This document shows, one piece after another, positions 1 to 7,798 of a stretch of 64,000 nt of DNA. The translations under genes were made by a program, and so were the position numbers. Source of the DNA: Bacillus sp. SD088 (GTDB taxonomy: Bacteria > Bacillota > Bacilli > Bacillales > Bacillaceae_C); NCBI RefSeq assembly GCF_017355205.1, contig NZ_JADIJK010000008.1:121261-185260 (forward strand), in the 5' to 3' direction. How positions within the stretch are numbered: the stretch's first letter is position 1; each line of letters starts with the position of its first letter. A model generated the notes under the pieces. It made no database searches and was not told the DNA's origin. It was given only the letters and a program-made list of their open reading frames with translations.

Positions 1-2
1 CA

Positions 3-1049
3 AAGAAAGATTTTGAAACAAAAGAAGGTACGATTACAGCTTTAAAGAAAGTAAAGGATGCTAATATTGAATACAACGGATTTACAGTGATGCCTGCTTA
101 TTTTTCTACTGCAGATATTAGTCAGTTTTTTGGTGGTGGAAAGAGGGAAGATGAAGAAGGAAATTTAATCACAAGACCCGAGTCTGATTTGGAAGCTATT
201 ACATTTTTAAATGAACTTTATAGAGAAGGATTAATGCCAGAAGAAGCTGTTACTTTAACAGAGGATCAAATCGGGGAAAAGATTTCGGCAGGAGCCATCT
301 TTGCGTTTACTGGACACCGAGTGATGACAAAGACAAAAGCTTTGACAGAGAGTGATCCCCATGCAAAACTTACACATATTGGTCCAATAAAAGGAGATGA
401 TTTTTCGGGAGATTGGCACATTCTACCGAACTCTCTTTCGGGTTGGACTATGACTTCTATTAACGCAAACTCACCGTATAAAGAGGAAATTGTGAAATTC
501 TTCGAATTTATGACATCTGAAGAAATGTCATTAAATGCATGGTATGGTCCGAAGGGAATCACTTGGGATTATAATCAAGATGGTAAAGTGGAGTATTTAC
601 CGGATGTTCAGAAAGAAGTCGATGAAGATTATAATAAGGCAGAATTAAAATATGGATTAGGTAATTTTACTTGGTTTGTAGACATACTTCCAGTTACTAG
701 AACTATGCCTGAACCAACGAATCCATTTGATGAATATTCAACAGAAGGGCCTGAATATTTTAACGAATTTACTTATGATGCATTAGCATTAGAAGGGGCT
801 ATTGTTGAGGGGGGGACACCCGAGTCCGCTATAAAAGCGAAAGTGGATGATTATACGGAAAAAATGACCGCCGAAATGATTCTTGCTGAATCTGAAGAAG
901 AGGCAGAGAAACTATATGAAGAATTGATCAAAAATCAAGACAATCTCGGGTTTAAGGAATTATATGACTACCGAAATAAAAAATTCAAGGAAGCGAAAGA
1001 ACGATTAGGTGTAGAATATATTTGGCCAGAATATCTCGATGAAAAATAA
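3..1049 (+). CDS. Sugar-binding lipoprotein of an ABC transporter, C-terminal part (5' end outside window)
   Basis: The reading frame is open from the first bases and ends with TAA; there is no start codon or lipobox in the window, so this is the C-terminal 348 or so residues of a larger protein. Composition and layout match the LplA/YtcQ type of extracellular solute-binding protein: a calcium-site-like DYNQDGKVEY segment, aromatic residues around WYGPKGITWDY, and a charged tail. It resembles the complete homologue at 9812-11317 in style, though not closely. By family it captures an oligosaccharide outside the membrane and hands it to two permeases; those genes must lie before the window. The substrate cannot be told. 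No permease follows downstream, so it is probably the last gene of its operon. Confidence 0.85.
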   Translation, partial: KKDFETKEGTITALKKVKDANIEYNGFTVMPAYFSTADISQFFGGGKREDEEGNLITRPESDLEAITFLNELYREGLMPEEAVTLTEDQIGEKISAGAIFAFTGHRVMTKTKALTESDPHAKLTHIGPIKGDDFSGDWHILPNSLSGWTMTSINANSPYKEEIVKFFEFMTSEEMSLNAWYGPKGITWDYNQDGKVEYLPDVQKEVDEDYNKAELKYGLGNFTWFVDILPVTRTMPEPTNPFDEYSTEGPEYFNEFTYDALALEGAIVEGGTPESAIKAKVDDYTEKMTAEMILAESEEEAEKLYEELIKNQDNLGFKELYDYRNKKFKEAKERLGVEYIWPEYLDEK

Positions 1050-1212
1050 AACAGAATCAAAAAACGAAAAGCCGTGACCTTGGTGAAAATACGAGAGAAT
1101 ATTGAGACGGGGTGCCGGAGGTTTGATTTGGGGACAGGTCCTTTAAGGCGCTATTTGCCAAGAAGCTTATTTACATCGACTGAGAGGAGCATCCGTTTAT
1201 AGTCTCAAGAAG

Positions 1213-1258
1213 AGCATGTTTTGATATTGCGTCATATCAAAACATGCTTTCCCTTTTA
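1213..1258. terminator. Strong stem-loop, likely terminator
   Basis: AGCATGTTTTGATAT (1213-1227) pairs perfectly with ATATCAAAACATGCT (1234-1248) around a 6-base loop, followed by a pyrimidine-rich stretch. It lies between the end of the truncated binding-protein gene and the ydbT fragment on the other strand and could serve both. Confidence 0.7.
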
Positions 1259-1398
1259 CTCAACACGAGTTTTATTATTTCGCTCCATATACCACTTAAA
1301 AAGTGAATTTGCTAATGCGACTGGTACGTCGTTCACGCCTGAATGATGCACTGGCTTTCCCCTATTAATTGTCCCGATGGATGCGAGACCCAACATTG
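1256..1398 (-). pseudogene. Duplicated 3' end of ydbT
   Basis: The last 45 or so codons are nearly identical to the end of intact ydbT at 3096-3238: LGLASIGTINRG, PVHHSGVNDVP, then LFKWYM and a similar tail. The nucleotide match is equally clear (for example GATGCACTGG and TGTCCCGATGGATGCGAGAC occur in both). The match stops abruptly just upstream, where the frame continues into a transposase-like sequence. There is no start of its own and it is not expected to make a functional protein. It marks a recombination joint about 1.85 kb from the parent gene. Confidence 0.85.
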
Positions 1399-1666
1399 AA
1401 TCACCCAAAAAGGGACAAAACAATAAAAAGTACGCTGGTTTAAACTTTGTATCACGCTGCTTAAATCCTTTATCCTCAGCCAATTGAGTGATGTTGTCTT
1501 TCGAAAAAACTTTGTTCAATTCTTCAATAAATCTTTTTGTTTCTTTATCGTTGATCGAAGAACAAGCTCCTCTCTAATATTTTTTCCTATTAGAGAGAGT
1601 ATAGTAAGGATTTTCCAGTTACACAAATTTGCTTAACTTGATGGCTATGGGACCTGACCCCTTTAA
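1399..1666 (-). mobile_element. Fragment of an IS4-like element: one end and transposase N-terminus
   Basis: On the minus strand an end-like sequence GGGGTCAGGTCCC (about 1648-1664) is followed by an untranslated stretch, a ribosome-binding-like AGAGAGGAG, and a frame reading FIEELNKVFSKDN, ITQLAEDKGFKQR, KFKPAYFLLF. This looks like the N-terminal domain of IS4-family transposases. The frame then runs directly into the ydbT duplicate, so most of the transposase is gone. A related GGGGACAGGTCC sits at 1131-1142 and may be a trace of the other end. The family assignment is recognition by eye, not alignment. Confidence 0.5.
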
Positions 1667-1717
1667 CCATGATGGAGAAAACGAGGGATCCATGTAAAAA
1701 AATGATTCTCAATTGAA

Positions 1718-1760
1718 AAGGGCCCAAGAATCGCTTTACAAAGCAACATTCTTGGGCTCT
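1718..1760 (-). terminator. Terminator of opuAC
   Basis: GCCCAAGAAT (1722-1731) pairs with ATTCTTGGGC (1748-1757). Read on the minus strand the stem is followed by a T-rich stretch (CCCTTTTC), 50 bp after the opuAC stop codon. Confidence 0.8.
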
Positions 1761-1811
1761 TCCTTTGGGTAATCTTTCTTCTTCAGGAGACTCTTTATAC
1801 AGCTTTACTTC

Positions 1812-2705
1812 TTAATCTTTCAAATCTTCGATAGAATTAACGTCTTCCATATATGCTGGAACACCTAAACCTTGACGTACACCTTCCATATTTGCACCTA
1901 GGTCGTCCAATTCACCTTCATACTCTTCGATGTAATTTTGATGGGTGACTGGAAGCCAAGCAGCCATTGTTGCATCTGCACTTCCATCCGCAACACCCGC
2001 GAACATCGGTCCAGGTTCTACTGAAGATATGGTTACATCATATCCTATACTTTCTAGTACTTGCTTCATCATGAAATGGCTAGCAACTTCACTATCCCAT
2101 GGGGCGTAGGCGAGTTTAATTTTATCCCCGTCCACCTCAGGTACACCTTCCGTCCATTCTGCAACCTTGTCCTGATTATCATTTACCCAATTCTGTGCTG
2201 CAACTTCCGGTTCTTCTCCGTCTTCAATGTCTACCATAATATCGCCCATATCTTCTGTCTCCCAATGAAAACGTTCCAATATGGTGTAGGCTTCAGGCAT
2301 GTCCTCTTTTAATCCTATTCTAGCAAGTGTGTGAATTTCTTCTTCATCCCCATATACTAAATCTGGATCATCCAGGAATTTGAGATCATATTTTATAAAC
2401 TTCCAATGTGGACTCCATGCAGCAAATACAATTGGCTCCTGTTTATCATAAGCCTTTTTCAGTGCAGCTGTCATAGATGCCCCAGACCCCGTAATGAGCT
2501 CCCAATCATCAAGCCCATAATCCTCCATCGCTTTTTCTGTTTCTTGCATAAGCCCGGAGCCAGGATCGGTTCCAACGATCGTATAGTCAACCTGTTCTCC
2601 AACAGTTTGATCTTCTGCTTTTTCATCATCGCTACCACAGGCTGCAAGTCCAATTGCTAACAATGTGGCTATTCCCATTCCTTTAATTAGTTTGAAATTC
2701 TTCAT
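1812..2705 (-). CDS. opuAC: Glycine betaine-binding lipoprotein (OpuAC type)
   Basis: 297 aa, the usual OpuAC length (293 in B. subtilis). A signal peptide with lipobox LAAC (Cys23) is followed by the type II periplasmic-binding fold of the OpuAC family. Segments recognisable against B. subtilis OpuAC include DPGSGLMQ, LITGSGASMTAAL, WSPHW, EEIHTLAR, AEWTEGV, LAYAPWDSEVA and the C-terminal VNSIEDLKD. Tryptophans in WSPHW, APWDSE and AAWLPVTH match positions that form the aromatic cage for the quaternary ammonium group in the family. It captures glycine betaine, and perhaps proline betaine, outside the cell for osmoprotection. The ATPase (opuAA) and permease (opuAB) genes that normally precede it are absent, so it is an orphan. 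Start ATG follows GGGGGG at a good distance. Confidence 0.93.
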   Translation of the reverse strand: MKNFKLIKGMGIATLLAIGLAACGSDDEKAEDQTVGEQVDYTIVGTDPGSGLMQETEKAMEDYGLDDWELITGSGASMTAALKKAYDKQEPIVFAAWSPHWKFIKYDLKFLDDPDLVYGDEEEIHTLARIGLKEDMPEAYTILERFHWETEDMGDIMVDIEDGEEPEVAAQNWVNDNQDKVAEWTEGVPEVDGDKIKLAYAPWDSEVASHFMMKQVLESIGYDVTISSVEPGPMFAGVADGSADATMAAWLPVTHQNYIEEYEGELDDLGANMEGVRQGLGVPAYMEDVNSIEDLKD

Positions 2706-3095
2706 AATTGTAACCCCCCTAGTAGTATGTCTAGTTAGCTGTATAAAGAGGGGGAAGGAAAAATATAGTGAGTATAAACGGACTACTTTGCCTATCTATT
2801 TACGCTCGCAAAAAGCGTATAAATTAAACTATAGTGTGTATCTTCTTTTGGGGCAACGCGCATATAGATACGTTATCGATGTGGAACGAACGTAGGGGCG
2901 TATTTAATGGACAATTAACGACGTTAACTTATAAATACTAGTATATCCTTTGATTATAGGCATGTTATAAAGTAAAGAACTATGATAATGAAGTTAAATC
3001 GTTGTTAAATAACCAAGATTGGGGACTGACCCCCACCATGGTAACGCTGTACCACGTTGGGGGTCAGTCCCCTTAAAAGGCCCCTCAAAATAATG
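2706..3095. other. Intergenic stretch upstream of opuAC
   Basis: No credible gene is present. It must contain the opuAC promoter on the minus strand; no convincing -35/-10 pair was picked. Its only clear structure is the perfect 14-bp inverted repeat at 3021-3072, listed separately. Confidence 0.6.
3021..3072. repeat. Perfect 14-bp inverted repeat, GGGGACTGACCCCC type
   Basis: GGGGACTGACCCCC (3021-3034) and GGGGGTCAGTCCCC (3059-3072) are exact reverse complements around a 24-bp centre containing CCATGG. It lies 23 bp after the ydbT stop codon on the minus strand and could terminate ydbST. Related GGGGAC/GTCCC strings occur near 1131, 1650 and 48845, which suggests a REP-like or IS-end origin. 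Confidence 0.75.
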
Positions 3096-4586
3096 TCACT
3101 CAACATGAATTTCATTATTTCGCTTCATATACCACTTGAAAAGTGTGTTTGCTAATTCAACTGGTACGTCGTTTACGCCTGAATGATGCACTGGTCTTCC
3201 TCTATTAATTGTCCCGATGGATGCGAGACCTAGCATTTTTTGAATGAGGTTTCGTGTGACTTTCACTTCGATCACTTTTTCTCGTTTTGAGACGAATAAG
3301 GAAGTCGTGAGTGCTCCTTCTTTAAACTGAATAAATTGATCATTAATCACGTAACGGGTATGGTTAAAATTTAACCATCTTGATACTACAATACAAATTA
3401 AGAGAATTGTTGATAGGACCATCCAAGCCTGTTCCACATCCAAAATGGTTGGCTTAAAATAATATAAAACTCCTGTTGCAATGATCCAGAGCCAGCTTGG
3501 CCGTAATAAGCGAGCCCAAAGGGACTTTTTTGGAAGTCGAATCATTTCTTGTGTAATCGCGTAGGATGGCAAAATTTCTGATACCATCTTATATGCCTTG
3601 TTAACTGGTAGAAAAGGATAGAGTGTATTCACTTCGAGCGTATCTTCCTCAGACCTTAAATTACCTGCACTTGTTAGCTTTACCTCAGCGAGCCCGAGTA
3701 GTCTTTTCATCAAGGACTGTGTTATTTCAATGGCCTGCACCTTTTCTTTGGAAATGGAAAAGGCTGTTTCATCGATAACCCCTCTAGTTATATAAATGAG
3801 ATTCGAATCTGAAGATATTTCATATTTCCCATACTTTAAATAGGTTCTTACCACTCCAAAGGTGGCAGAAGCAATAACGAGTACGATCACAATAATAGTC
3901 ATAATCCACCAGGAGCTGATCAACTTTTCAAAGAATCCTTGTGCCGTACCTTCCACATGAAAAACTTCATTGATTTTGTAATAAAATGAACCAATTAAAG
4001 GGATTAGCACTAAAAAACTTAAAGATGAAAAGGATGCTTTTAAAATGTCCTTTTTCGTTGCTTGAAAATGAATCGTTCGATTCGACTCTGGATGTTTAAC
4101 TTCAACCTCCGAATCGTCAAATTCATGATTTTGATCTTCAATCTCCTGGTCCGCACTTTTAAGGTGTGCTTCTATCCGCTCAGCTTCTGTTTGAGAAATG
4201 ACTTCGAACTTTATATTCGCATCTTCATCTGTCATCGCCGTTTCAAAACGAACAGAGGTTAAATGAAAGATACGATGGATAAAAGACGTGCGGTGATGAA
4301 TGTTTTGAATTTTAGAGAACGGAATCGTTCGTTCTGATTTGTTGAAAAGTCCTTTGTAAAGGTGAAATGCCTGATTATCAAGCTTGTATTTGTGAGTAAA
4401 CCATTTATAGATGGTTGAAAAAAACATCAATCCAACCACGACCAAGAAGACCATCCTACCGTATTTGATAAAAGATGATTCTGAGCCCGTCTTTAACACA
4501 TATAAATAAAACACAAAGACAAGTGAATTCCGTAATAATTTCCCTAAATCAAAAAGCATTACAAACGGAGAATAACGTCTAATCAT
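3096..4586 (-). CDS. ydbT: PH-domain (bPH2) membrane protein, YdbT type
   Basis: 496 aa, close to B. subtilis YdbT (493). Several transmembrane segments alternate with bacterial pleckstrin-homology (bPH2, formerly DUF304) modules. The conserved module sequence FSKIQNIHHRTSF near residue 95 is echoed by ISKEKVQAIEITQS near 280 and VSKREKVIEVKVTRNL near 430, giving about three repeats. The ydbS stop and ydbT start overlap as ATGA, so the two are translationally coupled. In B. subtilis ydbS and ydbT are adjacent and have been linked to resistance against some antimicrobial peptides; the biochemical role is unsettled. Its 3' end is duplicated at 1256-1398. Confidence 0.9.
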   Translation of the reverse strand: MIRRYSPFVMLFDLGKLLRNSLVFVFYLYVLKTGSESSFIKYGRMVFLVVVGLMFFSTIYKWFTHKYKLDNQAFHLYKGLFNKSERTIPFSKIQNIHHRTSFIHRIFHLTSVRFETAMTDEDANIKFEVISQTEAERIEAHLKSADQEIEDQNHEFDDSEVEVKHPESNRTIHFQATKKDILKASFSSLSFLVLIPLIGSFYYKINEVFHVEGTAQGFFEKLISSWWIMTIIVIVLVIASATFGVVRTYLKYGKYEISSDSNLIYITRGVIDETAFSISKEKVQAIEITQSLMKRLLGLAEVKLTSAGNLRSEEDTLEVNTLYPFLPVNKAYKMVSEILPSYAITQEMIRLPKKSLWARLLRPSWLWIIATGVLYYFKPTILDVEQAWMVLSTILLICIVVSRWLNFNHTRYVINDQFIQFKEGALTTSLFVSKREKVIEVKVTRNLIQKMLGLASIGTINRGRPVHHSGVNDVPVELANTLFKWYMKRNNEIHVE

Positions 4587-5077
4587 TTCTCCACTTCCTT
4601 AATTTTTGCGTATTGAGCAATTTGATTTCTTAACTCAACAGCCACCTCTTTTGGTAGAGCAGGTATAGTGTGAGAAGATCCCATTGTTTTAACTGATACG
4701 GAGCAGAGTCCGTATTTTCTAAGAATCGGCCCTTGCTCAGTCATGACCGATTGAATTTTTGTCATCGGCACGAGTTGATGCGTTTCGTTAATTGCCCCTG
4801 ATTTTAGTTGCAGAAATTCCTCATCTACATCATAACGCCAATTTTTATAAAGTATAAAGGGACTGATCAATGACCAAATTCCAGCAATCAAAGCAAAGAC
4901 TGTTATAATGATCAATATCCACCCAATCCATTCCTTCCATGAAAAACGATAATCAAGGTAAAATAAAGCACCCAGAATGATAAGGCCGATAATATTCTCA
5001 ACCGTCTCGCTGATAAGCCAAACCTTAACTGCATCCTTCGATAAACGTCTCTGGGGTGCATCCAATGGAGTATACAA
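4583..5077 (-). CDS. ydbS: PH-domain membrane protein, YdbS type
   Basis: 164 aa. The N-terminus MYTPLDAPQRRLSKDAVKVW is followed by two membrane segments (about residues 28-45 and 53-75) and one bPH2 domain with the typical LVPMTKIQSVMTEQGP motif and RKYGLCSVSVKTMGSSHTIPAL. Start is TTG at 5077 behind AGGAGGTG (5083-5090) at short spacing. It overlaps ydbT by four bases and very probably acts in one membrane complex with it. Function in detail is unknown. Confidence 0.88.
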   Translation of the reverse strand: MYTPLDAPQRRLSKDAVKVWLISETVENIIGLIILGALFYLDYRFSWKEWIGWILIIITVFALIAGIWSLISPFILYKNWRYDVDEEFLQLKSGAINETHQLVPMTKIQSVMTEQGPILRKYGLCSVSVKTMGSSHTIPALPKEVAVELRNQIAQYAKIKEVEK

Positions 5078-5224
5078 AAAAACACCTCCTATATATCTAT
5101 TTTAATCTACTTACCTTACGTCTGCTAAAATTCTAGCTTAATTTCACCTTAATTCTTTAATGGCTTTCGGATATTGAGATTTTATATAGTAGGTAGAACA
5201 GAATAAATCTCTTGTTCAACAAAA

Positions 5225-5271
5225 AGCCCCTCTAACCTTAAGGATTCATAAGGGTTAGAAGGGCTTAAGTT
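5225..5271 (-). terminator. Terminator-like stem-loop on minus strand
   Basis: AGCCCCTCTAACCTTA (5225-5240) pairs with TAAGGGTTAGAAGGGCTT (about 5249-5266). On the minus strand the stem ends in GGGGCTTTTTG, a classic intrinsic terminator. No intact gene ends here on that strand; it follows the gene remnant at 5352-5468. Confidence 0.75.
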
Positions 5272-5351
5272 TTTACAAAACAAATGGGACATTTATAAAA
5301 AGAATAACAATCCAAGATCAACTACTTGTATTTGCTATTAGGTCTCTTTTT

Positions 5352-5468
5352 TCATAAATTCCCAAAATCTTTGTAGTTTTCCACATTTTCCTTAAAGCGT
5401 AGTTCTAATTCACTTAGTGATAAATCGTCACTAATCGTATATTGCACAAGGGGATTGGGAAGAGAGAC
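5352..5468 (-). pseudogene. C-terminal remnant of an unknown protein
   Basis: A minus-strand frame with no start reads SLPNPLVQYTISDD, LSLSELELRFKEN, VENYKDFGNL and stop, with protein-like composition, and is followed 80 bp later by a good terminator. Upstream the frame is closed by TGA. It looks like the tail of a deleted gene. The family is not recognised. Confidence 0.35.
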
Positions 5469-5585
5469 TCAGACAAACTATGCAGAAAATCAAATTAATA
5501 CTATAAAAGGTCATACAATTCCTCTTTAAAAATATACTTATTCCAGTAAAGTTAAGGGAAATAAGGTTATTGGAGGTAAGAAGAA

Positions 5586-7160
5586 TTGGTAAAGGAGCTA
5601 AATGCTGATATTGTCATAGTTGGAGGAAGTACAGGTGGGTGCGCGGCGGCGTTGGCAGCATCAAAAATGGGGAAAAAAGTTATTATGACTGAAGAAATGC
5701 TTTGGATTGGTGGACAATTAACAAATCAGGCAGTGCCACCAGATGAGCATCCATGGATCGCACAGTTTGGTTGTACGAGAAGTTATCGTGAATTCCGAAA
5801 TGGTATTATGAATTTTTATCGGAGAAATTTCCCGCTTACACCTGAGGCTAGGAAAAAGGTAAACTTTGATCCCGGTAATGGTGGAGTAAGCAGAATATGT
5901 CATGAACCAAAAGTTGCTTTATCTGTCATTCAAGATTTGCTAGCCCCTTATGTTCATAGTGGAAAACTAACGATTTTAACGAAGCATAAACCAATTCATG
6001 CGGAATCGACAGGAGATTTTATCAGATCTGTACGTGTTCAAAGTCTTGAAACGAGTAACGAAATTATCTTAACGGCGCCCTATATCTTAGATGCGACAGA
6101 GTGTGGCGATCTTCTGTCATTGGCAGGGGTAGAATATGTAACAGGAGCGGAATCTCAATCAGAAACAGGAGAAGAGCATGCACTTCCAGGTGATGCGGAC
6201 CCGTTGGATATGCAGGCAATTACCTATTGTTTTGCAATGGATTATCTGGAGGGGGAAAATCATACCATTGATCGACCAGCCGATTATGATTTTTGGAAGG
6301 GGTATCAGGCTGATTTTTGGCCAGGTAAGCAATTAGGGTGGGTATCTCCGCATTATATTACTCATGTCCCAACCACATATAGCCTCTTTCCATCAAAAGG
6401 CAAAAAGGATAGATGGATCTATAGAAGAATTATTGATAAAGGGAATTTTGCCCCTGGCGTATTTGATAGTGATATCACACTAGTAAACTGGCCGCAAAAT
6501 GATTATTGGCTTGGCCCCATTTTTGAAGTGAGTGAAGAAGAAAGAAATAAACATTTGTATCAGGCTAAGCAACTAAGTTTATCTTTATTATATTGGTTAC
6601 AAACAGAATCTCCTAGACCAGATGGTGGCGAAGGATACCCAGGGTTAAGGCTTAGAAAGGATATTGTTGGTACAGAGGATGGTCTGGCAATGTCTCCATA
6701 TATTCGTGAATCTAGAAGAATCAAAGCAGAATATACGATTGTTGAACAGGATATTAGTGCGAAGATGAGAGGGGACAGAGGTGCGAAAGTATTCCATGAT
6801 TCAGTAGGAATCGGTTGTTATCGAACTGATCTTCATCCAAGTACTGGAAACCGAAATTATATTGATCTATCTAGTTGGCCTTTTCAAATCCCGTTAGGTA
6901 GTTTATTGCCAGTTCATATGGAGAATCTTTTACCTGCTTGTAAAAATATTGGTACAACTCATATTACGAACGGAAGTTATAGATTACACCCTGTAGAATG
7001 GAATATTGGGGAAGCTGTTGGTTATTTAGCTTCCTATTGCTTAGAGAAGAAAATTCCTCCCCGTAATGTTCGATCAAATCAGCAGCATTTAAATGATTAT
7101 CAAAAATTACTAACACAAGAGGGAATTGAATTGACTTGGCCTAAATTAAGAACAGTTTAA
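5586..7160 (+). CDS. FAD-dependent oxidoreductase (FAD_oxidored family)
   Basis: 524 aa. The N-terminus has a Rossmann dinucleotide-binding strand, ADIVIVGGSTGGCAAALAAS, followed by the GGQLTNQAVP loop typical of the PF12831 flavoproteins, and a C-terminal FAD-contact region around NIGTTHITNGSYRLHPVEWNIGEAV. No signal peptide, so probably cytoplasmic. Start is TTG at 5586 directly behind GGAGGT (5573-5578). PF12831 proteins often lie in carbohydrate-degradation loci of Firmicutes and Planctomycetes, but individual reactions are mostly unassigned. Here it precedes an Lpl-type oligosaccharide transporter and a second flavoprotein of the same family (11364-12938), so oxidation of an imported sugar or glycoside is the likely role. 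The substrate cannot be stated. Confidence 0.85.
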   Translation: MVKELNADIVIVGGSTGGCAAALAASKMGKKVIMTEEMLWIGGQLTNQAVPPDEHPWIAQFGCTRSYREFRNGIMNFYRRNFPLTPEARKKVNFDPGNGGVSRICHEPKVALSVIQDLLAPYVHSGKLTILTKHKPIHAESTGDFIRSVRVQSLETSNEIILTAPYILDATECGDLLSLAGVEYVTGAESQSETGEEHALPGDADPLDMQAITYCFAMDYLEGENHTIDRPADYDFWKGYQADFWPGKQLGWVSPHYITHVPTTYSLFPSKGKKDRWIYRRIIDKGNFAPGVFDSDITLVNWPQNDYWLGPIFEVSEEERNKHLYQAKQLSLSLLYWLQTESPRPDGGEGYPGLRLRKDIVGTEDGLAMSPYIRESRRIKAEYTIVEQDISAKMRGDRGAKVFHDSVGIGCYRTDLHPSTGNRNYIDLSSWPFQIPLGSLLPVHMENLLPACKNIGTTHITNGSYRLHPVEWNIGEAVGYLASYCLEKKIPPRNVRSNQQHLNDYQKLLTQEGIELTWPKLRTV

Positions 7161-7249
7161 TAAGTAGGCTCTAACAGTAATATCAAAGTTATGTTGGCAA
7201 GACTTATGAACTGAAATTAGTATAATAAGAGAGAATATAAGATAAGTAG

Positions 7250-7388
7250 AGAGGTTGGGACATAACTAAAATGTTAAGCTTCCAAGACGAACAATGCATT
7301 ACCTTAGCGAAGTATATTTTCGGAGCGAGTATATGCATCATACTAGTTCGTTTTTTTCTTTAGTGAAAACACTTTTGTCCCAGCCTCT
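7250..7388. repeat. Dispersed repeat R1, copy 1 (MITE-like)
   Basis: About 139 bp bounded by AGAGGTTGGGAC (7250-7261) and GTCCCAGCCTCT (7377-7388). It aligns along its length with the reverse complement of 49843-49969, sharing CCTTAGCGAAGTATAT and GTGAAAACACTTTTGTCCC. It carries no believable gene; an open frame inside it is accidental. It sits downstream of the first flavoprotein gene and may also act as a terminator. Confidence 0.8.
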
Positions 7389-7389
7389 T

Positions 7390-7541
7390 TCATGTTGCGA
7401 TCCCCGTAGAATTTCACCTTGTAACCACGTTCTATTAGAACATTGCTGCTTTGGGCAGCTGTGTTACACCATACGCCCCCGCAGAAACAATCATTTCCTT
7501 ATCTTTCGGAATTTCATTTAAAAGTATTAATTGCCTTAACT
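7390..7541 (-). pseudogene. Remnant of a rhodanese-like domain
   Basis: A minus-strand frame reads LRQLILLNEIPKDKEMIV, then SAGAYGVTQLPKAAMF and stop at 7435-7437; a neighbouring frame continues with ERGYKVKFYGDRNMKE. This resembles the start of a rhodanese domain (L..LNEIPKDKEIIV...) followed by its end (..LIERGYKV..), as in CoA-disulfide-reductase-type proteins. The catalytic-cysteine segment is not recognisable. It is a short decayed fragment next to repeat R1. Confidence 0.4.
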
Positions 7542-7798
7542 TGTGTCAAGCTCAATTAATCTATAGGACTAATGATTGTTTCTAAGCATGCGTGAACATA
7601 ATCATGTGTGTTTATTAATATTTACCTCCAGTTTTAATGTGTAGACCAAAGAGTAAAAGAATTTTTTTAATTCCAATCGAATTAATAGTCATAAAAGTAC
7701 CAAGATAGGTAAACAAAATATCTATTTTTAGAAATCGCTTTCAAATATAATGAAATCAATCATTAATAGCAAAAAATGATCAGAGAGGTGGTGAAGCA
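7542..7798 (+). promoter_or_regulatory. Control region of the transporter operon with cre-like site
   Basis: The AT-rich stretch holds TAGAAATCGCTTTCA (7729-7743), which fits the catabolite-responsive element consensus WTGNAANCGNWNNCW with one mismatch, and TATAAT at 7746-7751 as a possible -10 element. AGAGGTGG at 7783-7790 is the ribosome binding site of the next gene. CcpA-mediated catabolite repression of the transporter is inferred. Confidence 0.5.

Noticed and set aside
7294..7521. Open frame of 75 codons downstream of the first flavoprotein gene
   Set aside because: It lies inside repeat R1 and the rhodanese-like remnant, has no ribosome binding site, and its translation has no protein-like pattern.
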